Assembly: GCA_947585425.1 (NCBI GenBank)
Contig: CANPWZ010000003.1
Span: 62,001-126,000, forward strand
Reading direction: 5' to 3'
DNA from: an uncultured Oscillospiraceae bacterium
GTDB lineage: Bacteria > Bacillota > Clostridia > Oscillospirales > Oscillospiraceae
Length of the DNA stretch: 64,000 nt
In this document: positions 45,859 to 53,840 of the stretch, piece by piece
Layout: each line of letters opens with the position of its first letter
How positions within the stretch are numbered: position 1 is the stretch's first letter
The notes under the pieces: model-generated
Seen by the model: only the letters and a program-made list of their open reading frames with translations
Told to the model about the DNA's origin: nothing
Databases searched by the model: none
Position numbers and translations under genes: made by a program

Positions 45859-46623
45859 TCAGCCTCTGTCCCGCCGGATGAGCAGCTTCAGCGCCTCGAT
45901 CCCCACCCGGATGGCGCTCCCGGTATCCTCGTCTCGGATCTGGTCCAGGCCGGCGGCGTTGCGCTCCTGGTTCCAGATCACATGGAACACCGAGCCGCAC
46001 CGGACGCCCCGGCGGGCCGCCACGGTGAACAGGGCGGCCGACTCCATCTCGGAGGCCAGCACCCCAAGGCGCTTCCAGGCCTCCCACTTGTTTTGCAGTT
46101 CATATGACACCGGCATAACTTCCGGGGAGTGCTGCCCGTAAAAGGAGTCCTTGCACTGGACCACGCCGGCGTGCCAGCGCATTTCCAGCATCTTTGCGGC
46201 GTCCACCAGCGCATTGGTCACCGACAGGTCGGCCACCGCCGGGAATTCGATGGGGGCGTACTCCCGGCTGGTCCCCTCCATGCGCACCGCCCCGGTGGCG
46301 ATGACCACGTCGCCGCTGGTCACGTCCAGCCGGATGCCGCCGCAGGTGCCCACCCGGATAAAGGTGTCCGCCCCCAGATTGCACAGCTCCTCCATGGCGA
46401 TGGCCGCCGACGGCCCGCCGATGCCGGTGGAGGTGACGGTGACCCTCTCCCCCAGGAGCGTCCCCGTCCAGGTGCAGAACTCCCGGTTGGTGCGGACGTG
46501 GACAGGTGAATCAAGGTATCCGGCGATGGCCTCGCACCGGCCGGGGTCGCCGGGGAGGATACAATAGCGCCCCACGTCGCCGGGGACGCAGTCGATGTGG
46601 AATTGCCGCTCACTGGCGATCAT
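45859..46623 (-). CDS. nucleoside phosphorylase, uridine phosphorylase-like
   Basis: 254 residues of the PNP/UDP family. [10 protein letters not shown] binds phosphate, RVGTCGGI is the family core and [15 protein letters not shown] binds the ribose. The order and spacing fit Udp better than purine-specific PNP. It acts in pyrimidine salvage. The ATG at 46623 is preferred, with AAAGGGTGGG upstream. The promoter overlaps an AT-rich hairpin. Confidence 0.88.
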   Translation of the reverse strand: MIASERQFHIDCVPGDVGRYCILPGDPGRCEAIAGYLDSPVHVRTNREFCTWTGTLLGERVTVTSTGIGGPSAAIAMEELCNLGADTFIRVGTCGGIRLDVTSGDVVIATGAVRMEGTSREYAPIEFPAVADLSVTNALVDAAKMLEMRWHAGVVQCKDSFYGQHSPEVMPVSYELQNKWEAWKRLGVLASEMESAALFTVAARRGVRCGSVFHVIWNQERNAAGLDQIRDEDTGSAIRVGIEALKLLIRRDRG

Positions 46624-46651
46624 ACCATCACCCACCCTTTCTCCTCGGAGT

Positions 46652-46680
46652 ATTATACCCCTTGTAAAAATAAAAAGCAA
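46652..46680 (-). promoter_or_regulatory. promoter of the phosphorylase gene
   Basis: TTGCTT (46675-46680), 17-base spacer, perfect TATAAT (46652-46657) on the minus strand. The -35 lies within the arm of the neighbouring terminator hairpin. Confidence 0.62.
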
Positions 46681-46712
46681 GACATAAACCCAAGTTTATG
46701 TCTTGCTTTTTA
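46671..46712 (-). terminator. 19-bp AT-rich palindromic terminator after the MscS operon
   Basis: Perfect 19-bp arms (46671-46689 and 46694-46712) with loop CCAA, followed on the minus strand by a second T-rich run. It is the only AT-rich terminator in the window and is followed on its upstream side by about 80 AT-rich bases (46713-46790) that hold no gene. Confidence 0.8.
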
Positions 46713-46804
46713 ATAATTATGTTGAAAATTATAGAGAATTGTGTTTTAAAAATTCCTATATCTTATCTTATGATATTGAAAACCATTTCGCCCGGTCCAC
46801 CCGG

Positions 46805-47131
46805 TCAGCCGGACCGATCCCGCCGCTCCTCCGGGGTCAGGGTGCCCTCCCGGGTGTGGTTCTCATAGTGGACGAACTCCCTGGGCTTCTCCTTCTCCTC
46901 GCTCACCTTCTTGCGTACAAAGGTGTAGGCCCCGGCGCCGATCAGCACCGCGGTCCCGCCGCCGGCGGCCGCCCCGGCGAGCAAGCCGCCGCCCTCCGTC
47001 TCCGATCCGGCGGAGACGGGCGGCTCCCCCTGCTCCGGGACCGGGGAGGGCGCCGCGGCAAGGGCGGGACAGATCAGCAGCAGAGCCATACCACACGCGG
47101 CGAACAGGATCTCAGGTCTTATCCTCGTCAT
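46805..47131 (-). CDS. small membrane protein coupled to the MscS-like channel
   Basis: 108 residues. A hydrophobic signal-like segment (about 7-27, ending LAAAP) is followed by a short Pro/Glu/Gly-rich outer part. A second helix follows (about 50-70, GGLLAGAAAGGGTAVLIGAGAYTF). A charged cytoplasmic tail (VRKKVSEEKEKPREF) ends it. No family is recognised. The ATG at 47131 has GAGGAAGAGGAAG upstream and lies inside the channel gene, a 20-base overlap that argues for a shared complex or stoichiometric expression. Confidence 0.65.
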   Translation of the reverse strand: MTRIRPEILFAACGMALLLICPALAAAPSPVPEQGEPPVSAGSETEGGGLLAGAAAGGGTAVLIGAGAYTFVRKKVSEEKEKPREFVHYENHTREGTLTPEERRDRSG

Positions 47132-50100
47132 CTTCCTCTTCCTCATCCTCGGAGAGCTTTTCCAGCGTACGGTCCACTTCATTGGGCTTCGCCTCTTCCT
47201 GCCTGGGCTTTTCGTCCTCTTTGAGATAGCTGACGGTGATCTGGGGGAAGGGCACGTTGATGTCGTGCTTGTTGAAGATCAGGTAGACCGCCCGGTACAG
47301 ATCGCGGCAGAGCTGGATGCGGTCGCCCTCCTTACACAGGGCGGTGATCTTCAGATCCACGCTGTTCTGGCCCAGGGCGGACACGCCCTTGTAGAAGGGG
47401 CCGTCCAGGATGGCGGGCAGGCGGTTCTTCACCTCGGGCAGCTCGGCGGCCAGCACCGCCTCCACCCGCTCCAGGGACTCGCCGTACTCGATGCTCACGT
47501 CCACGGCGGCGTAGGAGGCCTCCTTGGTCATGTTGATGATGCCGGACAGGTTGGAGTTGTTGAACACCTTGATGTTCTTGGTCGGGTCCTCGATCTTGGT
47601 GGTGCGCAGGCCGATCTCCAGCACATTGCCCCGAAAATCGCCCACGGTGACGATGTCGCCCACCCGGAACTCGCCCTCGAACACGATGAACAGACCGGCC
47701 AGGATGTCCTGGATCATGCTCTGGGCGCCAAGGCCGACGATCAGGGACAGGATGCCGGCGGATGCAATGAGGCTGCCGGTGTCCAGGCCGAACAGGTACA
47801 GGGCGTAAAAGATGGAGACCAGGGCCGAGCCGTAGCGCACCACGGAGGACAGCAGGTGCCCCAGCGTCTCCGCCCGGCTGCCGATGTTGGCGGTGGCGGA
47901 CTCGATGATGAACTCCACCAGCCTGGCCCCCACCAGCATCAGCAGGAGGGTGATGATACAGCGGGTCAGGGCGAAGATGTTGAGCCCCCTGGACCACACG
48001 CCGTCATACACATAGTTGACCGCCTCGATCTTGACCAGCCCCAGCAGGGAGGCCACGATGCACAGGAACACGAAGATGGCGAAGGCGCTCAGCACCCCCT
48101 TGGCCACGGCGCCGAACTTCTGGTCCGGCGTCATGTCCCGCCAGGCCACCTCCTCCGCGTCCCAGCGGGCGGCGGCGGAGCGCACCCGGCGGGTCTTGCC
48201 GGAGGGCATGGTCAGCAGGAAGGGCTCCTGCTCGTTGCGGACGCGGCTGTGGTCCACGCCCTCGTTGTCCCGGTACATCTGCTCCTCCCCCGCGCCGAAC
48301 AGGCACATATAGAGGGACACTACCAGCAGGGCGACGACGGTCACCTCCACCACCACCGGCAGGAAGGAATCGCCGGTGGAGAACACCGTGGAGGTGGGCA
48401 CGGCGGCGCCGATGAAGTGCTCCCCCTTCAGCTTGGAGGTGAGCAGATATTCGGTGCCGTTGACGGTGACGATGCCGTTGAACATCTCGCCCAGCTCATT
48501 GAACGCCTCGGCGGAGTAGCCGATGCTCAGGGCGGAGCGGCCGATGTCGTTGGGGTCCGGGGAATAAATGCAGATGTGCTCGGGGCTGGTGTCGCAGATC
48601 AGGATGCTGCCCGTGCCGTGGACGGTGGTGTGGCTGGCCACATAGGTCAGGGTGGCGGTCTCCATCACGGAGCGCAGCCGTTCCGGCACGATGCTGATCT
48701 GGAGCAGGCCCCGGTGCTTCAGGATGGGTCCGCCGGCCCAGCGGCCAGCCAATTGAGCCGCGTAATCCTCTTTGGTCACATAGCGGGTGGAGCCGTCCTC
48801 ATCCTGGATGGTGTAGTAGTGAAAAGCGGTGCCGATGTACTGGGAGAAGCCTCCCTCGCCGTCCCCGGCGTAGTCCTGGGCGGTGGTGTCCCGGTGCTCG
48901 GCCAGGATCTCCCAGAAGGGATAGGACTGGTCCTCGGGATCGCCGGTGATGGTGAAGTACCAGTCCTCCTGGTTGGTGGCCATGATCCGCCCGTACTCGT
49001 CAAAGACGGCGATGCGCTCGATGGCGTTGTTTTCACACAGGTTGATCAGGAACTCCTGCTCACTCACCGACCAGCACGGGTTGCCGTACACGTCCAGCCC
49101 CGAGACGATCTCGCCTGCCTCGTTCCGCTCCACCGGCTGGGGGTGGACGTTGTCCGCCTCCGTGTCAAACTCCATAATGTACTGGGGATTCTCCTCCAGC
49201 ATCCGGGCGATCTGCACGCACTTGTCCAAAAACAGCGCCTTGTACTCGGTATTCAGGGTCTCGGCGTCCTCGGTGTTGCGCTCCAGCTTGTTGCCGATCT
49301 CGTCGGTGGCCCAGTTGGCCTCGTAGGCGATGGCGGACAGGGAGTTCAGGGTCTGGATGTAGAATCCGATCAGCACCACCGCCAAAATGCCCATGACCAT
49401 GATGGGCAGCACCTTTTGGGCCACTGTCAGATTGAAATTCAGCAGATTCTTCCGCCTGCCGTCGCTGTCCTTCCCCTTCAGCAGGGTGATGAACCGGGGC
49501 ATCGTGCCCATGCGCACGTTATCGATGTTGATGATGACCCCGTAGGCGGTGACCAGGCCCACACAGATGATCAGCACAACGGCGATCAGGAAGATGAGCA
49601 GGGAATCGTTGGACAGGTTGGTGTCGGCCTTCGTCATGACGAACACCATGGCGTTGTTCCACTGCTTGCCCACGGCGCACCAGGTCTCGCCGCCGAAGGT
49701 GAGCTCGCCCTCATAGGTCTCCCGGAGGCACTCGATGGGCACGCCGTTCTGCAGGGCGTATTTGCCGGTGAGGTCGTCGATGGGGTTGTAGAGGAAGGTG
49801 TAGTCGTTCAGGGAGATGGCGATGGACACCGTGTCCACGCTGACCATCCCCCGCAGCACCGCCTCCCAGGAGGTCATCCGCTCGATGTTGGCCTTGACCT
49901 CCGTCCAGTCCTCCACGAAGACCAGCACCCGGTCCGTGCCCACCTGCAGACCAAAAAACCGCTTGACCCCGTCCTCATACTCGATGCTGAAGGGCTGAGC
50001 GGTGGCGCCCGGGACGGATGCACAGGCCCGGAGCATATTGAACCGCTTTAATGTGAAGTCATAGGGGCACTGCCAGGAGGCGTACACCTTCCCGTCACCG

Positions 50101-50507
50101 TCGATGATGGCGGCGGACTCCACGTCGGCGTACGCACAGATGTCCCTGAACATGGCGTCATCCACATCATTGGCACTCACGCGGCTGTAGTGATAGTCGG
50201 TGTTGATCAGCTTGGCGATGTAGATCTTGTCGTACTCCTCGTTGAGGGTGTCCTGCTCCACCACGCCGTCGCCCAGGCCGGCCAGCACCGTGTCGATCCG
50301 AACCCAGTTGGTGTCGTACAGGTGCCGCTCGGTGCTGCGCAGCCGCACTCCGGCGATCACCAGTATGGCCAGGGTCACCGCCGCCAGAGCGATGGCCATC
50401 ACCAGGATGAATCGGAACCGAACATGCCACTTCTGCTTCTTGTCGTCCAGGAGGGACCAGAACAGGCTTTTCTTCTTCGTATTCGTCTCCACCGTCAGTT
50501 CCTCCAT
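47112..50507 (-). CDS. large sensor-fused MscS-type mechanosensitive channel
   Basis: 1131 residues, several times the size of E. coli MscS. Helices are predicted at about 33-55, 303-326, 366-388, 714-738, 802-825, 844-868, 888-907 and 909-935. Two extracytoplasmic domains of about 245 and 325 residues (57-301 and 389-713) look like paired Cache/PAS-type sensors; each is framed by helices as in chemoreceptors. The MscS pore helix is ASAGILSLIVGLGAQSMIQD (about 915-934), followed by the MscS beta domain (VGDIVTVGDFRGNVLEI) and an acidic tail. The gene overlaps a solute-binding lipoprotein gene by 13 bases and has no good ribosome site of its own, implying coupling. The sensor identity is inferred from topology. 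Confidence 0.85.
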   Translation of the reverse strand: MEELTVETNTKKKSLFWSLLDDKKQKWHVRFRFILVMAIALAAVTLAILVIAGVRLRSTERHLYDTNWVRIDTVLAGLGDGVVEQDTLNEEYDKIYIAKLINTDYHYSRVSANDVDDAMFRDICAYADVESAAIIDGDGKVYASWQCPYDFTLKRFNMLRACASVPGATAQPFSIEYEDGVKRFFGLQVGTDRVLVFVEDWTEVKANIERMTSWEAVLRGMVSVDTVSIAISLNDYTFLYNPIDDLTGKYALQNGVPIECLRETYEGELTFGGETWCAVGKQWNNAMVFVMTKADTNLSNDSLLIFLIAVVLIICVGLVTAYGVIINIDNVRMGTMPRFITLLKGKDSDGRRKNLLNFNLTVAQKVLPIMVMGILAVVLIGFYIQTLNSLSAIAYEANWATDEIGNKLERNTEDAETLNTEYKALFLDKCVQIARMLEENPQYIMEFDTEADNVHPQPVERNEAGEIVSGLDVYGNPCWSVSEQEFLINLCENNAIERIAVFDEYGRIMATNQEDWYFTITGDPEDQSYPFWEILAEHRDTTAQDYAGDGEGGFSQYIGTAFHYYTIQDEDGSTRYVTKEDYAAQLAGRWAGGPILKHRGLLQISIVPERLRSVMETATLTYVASHTTVHGTGSILICDTSPEHICIYSPDPNDIGRSALSIGYSAEAFNELGEMFNGIVTVNGTEYLLTSKLKGEHFIGAAVPTSTVFSTGDSFLPVVVEVTVVALLVVSLYMCLFGAGEEQMYRDNEGVDHSRVRNEQEPFLLTMPSGKTRRVRSAAARWDAEEVAWRDMTPDQKFGAVAKGVLSAFAIFVFLCIVASLLGLVKIEAVNYVYDGVWSRGLNIFALTRCIITLLLMLVGARLVEFIIESATANIGSRAETLGHLLSSVVRYGSALVSIFYALYLFGLDTGSLIASAGILSLIVGLGAQSMIQDILAGLFIVFEGEFRVGDIVTVGDFRGNVLEIGLRTTKIEDPTKNIKVFNNSNLSGIINMTKEASYAAVDVSIEYGESLERVEAVLAAELPEVKNRLPAILDGPFYKGVSALGQNSVDLKITALCKEGDRIQLCRDLYRAVYLIFNKHDINVPFPQITVSYLKEDEKPRQEEAKPNEVDRTLEKLSEDEEEEDDEDKT

Positions 50508-51292
50508 TTCTGGATCAGCTCATCCATCGTCCCGTCGGACAGGATGGTCTGGACTGTCTTCTCCACTTTGGCGGAGAGCTGGGAGCCCTTGGGGGTACAC
50601 ACCCCGTACTCCTGGGGAGAGAACTCGTCGGGCAGATAGACACGGCTGTCGTCCATATACACGTTGAGGATGGAGCGGTCCGCCGCGAAGGCATCCACCT
50701 CGCCGTACTCCAGCGCCCGGGAGATGTCGGCGTAGGTCTCGAACTCCACGAAGGTGACGCCGCCGTCGAAGCCAGCGGGGGTAAAGCTGTCCTCGTCAAA
50801 GGCGGGGATAGCCCCCTGCTCCGCCATGTACTGCGCCAGCGTCAGGGCGTTGGTGGAGCCGGACATCACGCCGACGCGGCAGTCCTTCAGCTCGCTCAAA
50901 GAGCCGATCAGAGAGGACTCCTCCACCATGACCCCCACATAGTCGGTGTAGTAGGTGGTGGAGAAATCGTATTTCTCCAGCCGCTCCTCCGTCTTGGAGA
51001 AGGTGGCGATGACCATGTCCACCTCTCCCCGGTCCAGCATCTCCTCGCGGGTGGCGGCGGTGACCGCTACGAATTCCACACCGCCATAGCCAAGTTTCCT
51101 GGCGATGCGGCGGGCCAGGTCGATCTCCATGCCGGAGTACTCCTGGGATTCGGCGCTGTACAGGCTGAAATTGGTGGTGTCATCCTTGACCCCCACCTTG
51201 AGGGTGCCGCCCGTGATCCCCCCGCAGGAGGTCAGCAGACAAAGGGCCAGGGCCGCCAGCAAAATGGCCGCCCACCGTCTTCTCTCTCTCAT
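50495..51292 (-). CDS. amino-acid-type solute-binding lipoprotein (SBP_bac_3)
   Basis: 265 residues with lipobox LTSC (Cys23). The bilobed fold shows LKVGVKDDTTNFSLYS, GMEIDLARRIARKLG, VDMVIATFSKTEER and YFDFSTTYYTDYVGVMV-like segments typical of polar amino acid binding proteins. No permease or ATPase of an ABC importer is next to it. Instead it is translationally joined to the MscS-type channel, so it may deliver a ligand signal to the channel's sensor domains. The start has only a weak ribosome site. Confidence 0.88.
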   Translation of the reverse strand: MRERRRWAAILLAALALCLLTSCGGITGGTLKVGVKDDTTNFSLYSAESQEYSGMEIDLARRIARKLGYGGVEFVAVTAATREEMLDRGEVDMVIATFSKTEERLEKYDFSTTYYTDYVGVMVEESSLIGSLSELKDCRVGVMSGSTNALTLAQYMAEQGAIPAFDEDSFTPAGFDGGVTFVEFETYADISRALEYGEVDAFAADRSILNVYMDDSRVYLPDEFSPQEYGVCTPKGSQLSAKVEKTVQTILSDGTMDELIQKWRN

Positions 51293-51346
51293 GCTATCAC
51301 GCTCGCTTTACGCGGAATACCGGCCCCGCCGGCGACGATACTAACT

Positions 51347-51380
51347 GACATAGTATACCATGTCCCCATCGGTTTTGCAA
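51347..51380 (-). promoter_or_regulatory. promoter of the binding protein-MscS operon with overlapping palindrome
   Basis: TTGCAA (51375-51380), 17-base spacer, TATACT (51352-51357) on the minus strand. An 18-base near-perfect palindrome (51347-51364, GACATRGTA half-sites, one mismatch) is centred on the -10 element and could bind a repressor. Confidence 0.7.
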
Positions 51381-51434
51381 CGGTATTCCGCAAAAAGCGA
51401 CGCCTTCCCAGCGGTTTTCCCGCCGCCTGGGACG

Positions 51435-51476
51435 AAAAACGCCGGGGCGCGGCCTGTGGCCCGCCCCGGCGTTTTT
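51435..51476 (-). terminator. strong intrinsic terminator
   Basis: 15-bp arms (51435-51449 and 51462-51476, AAAAACGCCGGGGCG and its complement) that include the A/T tracts. It ends the transcript of the gene at 51476-52429 and, with its T run, isolates the MscS operon. Confidence 0.85.
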
Positions 51477-52429
51477 CATGTGTCCAGTTCGTAATAGTAC
51501 AGCGTTTTGCTCTCCCGGTCATACACCGCCAGGGCGCAGTTATAGGAGTGTCGGTCCCCGTCAAAGATGTGGCTGCCGTCGGAGGGGTCGGACTGGTTCT
51601 GCTCATCCCGCACCCAATACAGGCCCTCTATGTCAGGCGGGATGGGATACGCGTTATCCTGCGCCATCTGCCGCAGCCGCTCCAGCTCCGGCGGCAGGGG
51701 CAATGGCTCCCAATCGGCCAGCTGTTCCTCCAGGCGGTCGTCCGCGAATCGGATCACCACAAAGGTCTCGCCGTCGTTCCCCATACCGCCGTGGGTGTCC
51801 CGGCTCTCCGTCACCGTCCCGGCGGACAGGTCCAGCCCCAGCGTCCTGTCGATCCCCCGGAGAGGCAGCTCCCCGATGAAAGGGGACTCGCTCTGGGCCA
51901 GAGACCCGCTCCCCCGGACCAGAGGGCCGTGGTACTCATAGATGTGATAGCCGCCGTCCCAGGGGATCCCCGTCTCCACCACCGTCCGGCCCTCGTATTC
52001 CCCCACCCGCTCCACTGAGGGCGCTTTGTGCATCACCCAGAATCCCCCGAGGATGGTGCCCATGAACATGGCGGCGGCGAAGCAGAAGATCGCCAGCCCG
52101 GTGAGGGCGTCTCTGTGCCGCTCCGCCCGGCGGTAGGTGTCAAGGATGGTAAGGATGCCCGCCGCCCAGCCCAGCAGCCAAAGGAGCAGCGCCAGCGTCC
52201 ACAGGGGAATGAACCGCCAGGCCAGGCCGGACAGGCCCAGCAGCCACTCCCCGCCGAACAGCAGAGCCGCCACGGCAAACATCACACAGCCCACCGGCAG
52301 CAGTCCCCGGCGGCGCTCCGGCGGAAGGCGCTTGAGAGCCAGCGCCCACTGGGCTGTCAGAACGACAAGCGGGACGACGAGCAGCAGGAGCAGCTCCAGA
52401 TACAGGGAGATCACTCTCAGGGTCAGCAT
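51476..52429 (-). CDS. membrane protein of unknown function
   Basis: 317 residues. Four or five helices fill the first 135 residues (about 5-28, 45-60, 70-95, 112-132). The rest (about 140-317) is a soluble domain with beta character (VVETGIPWDGGYHIYEYHG, FVVIRFADDRLEEQL, ALAVYDRESKTLYYYELD). No family is recognised. It follows a small lipoprotein gene by three bases, so the two are probably one unit. A GGAGGAGG site precedes the ATG. Confidence 0.75.
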   Translation of the reverse strand: MLTLRVISLYLELLLLLVVPLVVLTAQWALALKRLPPERRRGLLPVGCVMFAVAALLFGGEWLLGLSGLAWRFIPLWTLALLLWLLGWAAGILTILDTYRRAERHRDALTGLAIFCFAAAMFMGTILGGFWVMHKAPSVERVGEYEGRTVVETGIPWDGGYHIYEYHGPLVRGSGSLAQSESPFIGELPLRGIDRTLGLDLSAGTVTESRDTHGGMGNDGETFVVIRFADDRLEEQLADWEPLPLPPELERLRQMAQDNAYPIPPDIEGLYWVRDEQNQSDPSDGSHIFDGDRHSYNCALAVYDRESKTLYYYELDT

Positions 52430-52432
52430 GGG

Positions 52433-52819
52433 TCAGCCCTCCTCCGGCCAGTCCGGGCCGTAGGTCAGCACGCCGTTGCGGAAATACACGAACCACCGCT
52501 CCCCTTCAGCCGGGGCCTCGGGGATGACCAGCGAGGCGATGGGCGCCGCCCCGTCCGCCTCCCGGCAGGCGTTGACCGTCATGGGCCAGCCCGTGTCCCT
52601 GCTCCGAAAGGAGAGGCTGTTCCCCGCCTTCAGCGGCGAGCCATCGGCATTCTGGGCGCCGCCGCCGCCGAGATGGCCCTCCACCACGACGGAGGTCACC
52701 TGTATCCCGTCCGTCTGGACATAGACCACGTCGCCGCCGTCGTCGCAGCCGCAGGCAGACAGGCCGCACACCAGGGCGGCGAGCAGGATCAGGATCGCGG
52801 TTTTCCAAAGCAATTTCAT
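52433..52819 (-). CDS. small putative lipoprotein
   Basis: 128 residues with a signal peptide and lipobox LSAC (Cys23). The mature part is beta-rich (VVYVQTDGIQVTSVVVEGHLG, AAPIASLVIPEAPAEGERW). No family is recognised. The ATG at 52819 has AAGGAGC upstream. It is joined to the membrane protein downstream. Confidence 0.72.
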   Translation of the reverse strand: MKLLWKTAILILLAALVCGLSACGCDDGGDVVYVQTDGIQVTSVVVEGHLGGGGAQNADGSPLKAGNSLSFRSRDTGWPMTVNACREADGAAPIASLVIPEAPAEGERWFVYFRNGVLTYGPDWPEEG

Positions 52820-52853
52820 TTTGACAGCTCCTTTTTTTCGGAAAATTGGCAGC

Positions 52854-52882
52854 AAAAAAGCCGCCCCATGGCCCGGGGCGGC
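52854..52882 (-). terminator. intrinsic terminator after the Xre gene
   Basis: Eight-bp stem (GCCGCCCC/GGGGCGGC, seven-base loop) followed by TTTTTT on the minus strand. Confidence 0.85.
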
Positions 52883-52915
52883 CATGCGGAACCTCCGCTG
52901 TGAAGTTTTTACGCC

Positions 52916-53131
52916 TTACGGCCCGTCGTCGGGCAGGAACTCCAGGATGTCCCCCGGCTGGCAGTCCAGCGCCTTGCAGATGGCGGCCAGCGTGGAGAAC
53001 CGCACCGCCTTGGCCTTGTTGTTCTTCAAAATGGACAGGTTGGCCAGGGTGATGTCCACCCGCTGGGACAGCTCGCTGAGGGACATCTTGCGCTTTGCCA
53101 TCATCACGTCCAGATTCACGATGATCTTCAT
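52916..53131 (-). CDS. Xre-family helix-turn-helix regulator (YozG-like)
   Basis: 71 residues, essentially one HTH domain: MMAKRKMSLSELSQRVDITLANLSILKN contains the first helices, shortened here. The remainder, ALDCQPGDILEFLP, is typical of YozG-type proteins. It is encoded 9 bases after a DUF2975 membrane protein, the usual partner of this family. It probably regulates its own operon or a stress response. Confidence 0.88.
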   Translation of the reverse strand: MKIIVNLDVMMAKRKMSLSELSQRVDITLANLSILKNNKAKAVRFSTLAAICKALDCQPGDILEFLPDDGP

Positions 53132-53140
53132 GCCGCCGCC

Positions 53141-53722
53141 TCAAATGGTCAGGTCGTTCTCGGCCTTCAGCTCCGCCGCCTGCCGGAACAGGGCGGACAT
53201 GACCATGCACAGCAGCCCGCCCACCAGAAACACCGGCACGAACAGGGCGTTGTAGGTGAACAGCGGCAGGGCGTTCCGATAGTACACGAACTCAAAAATC
53301 AGCCTTGCCAGGGCCGCGGCGGAGATCAGCCAGCAGCACACCGCCGCCCGACGGAGACTGGCGGCGTTGGCCACTGTAAAGGGGCTTTCCCTGATGATCG
53401 TGTCGAGCACCCGTTTTGCCTGCCACAGGATGACGGCGGTACACACGCCGCAGGCCAGCAGGGACAGGGTGGTGACGGCGAAGGCTGCGCCCGTCCAGAA
53501 CGGCGGCGTCCAGCACAGGGCAAAGAGGGTCAGCACCCGGAGCGGCAGCTCCCAGGGGCGCTCGTAGGGTGCCAGGTCCCCCAGCGCCTCTCGCAGGCCT
53601 CCCGCCCCATCCGCCGCCGCAAACCCCGGCACGAAGAAAAACGCCAGCAGATTGCACACGAAAATGAGGATCACCAGCACCCGCAGCACCCGTGCCAGCT
53701 TCTGGACTCCAGTCAACTCCAT
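53141..53722 (-). CDS. DUF2975 family membrane protein
   Basis: 193 residues with four helices (about 10-30, 60-90, 118-138, 150-175). The conserved region after the second helix (KRVLDTIIRESPFTVANAASLRR) is the DUF2975 signature. The ATG at 53722 has AGAGGTGG seven bases upstream. It is paired with an Xre gene, as is usual for this family, and may anchor or sequester the regulator. Confidence 0.85.
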   Translation of the reverse strand: MELTGVQKLARVLRVLVILIFVCNLLAFFFVPGFAAADGAGGLREALGDLAPYERPWELPLRVLTLFALCWTPPFWTGAAFAVTTLSLLACGVCTAVILWQAKRVLDTIIRESPFTVANAASLRRAAVCCWLISAAALARLIFEFVYYRNALPLFTYNALFVPVFLVGGLLCMVMSALFRQAAELKAENDLTI

Positions 53723-53743
53723 TTCGACCACCTCTTGGGGACA

Positions 53744-53772
53744 AGGATAGCACGGGCATTATCGTTTGTCAA
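53744..53772 (-). promoter_or_regulatory. promoter of the DUF2975-Xre pair
   Basis: Perfect TTGACA (53767-53772), 17-base spacer, TATCCT (53744-53749) on the minus strand, just before the start codon. TTATCG and CGATAA half-sites flank the -35 and could be operator elements for the Xre protein. Confidence 0.75.
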
Positions 53773-53812
53773 GCATTATTTATTGTTTTTCGATAAATTT
53801 ATAGCTGGGCAA

Positions 53813-53834
53813 AGGCCGCCCTATCGGGCGGCCT
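53813..53834 (-). terminator. terminator after the CPBP gene
   Basis: Nine-bp perfect stem (AGGCCGCCC/GGGCGGCCT, loop of four) with a short T tail (TTGCCC). Confidence 0.6.
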
Positions 53835-53840
53835 CCGCAT

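Noticed and set aside
47265-50051. 928-codon open frame on the plus strand opposite the MscS-type gene
   Set aside because: Same antisense effect; composition is dominated by His, Gln, Gly and Val with no domain, and the minus-strand protein has clear helices and an MscS pore.
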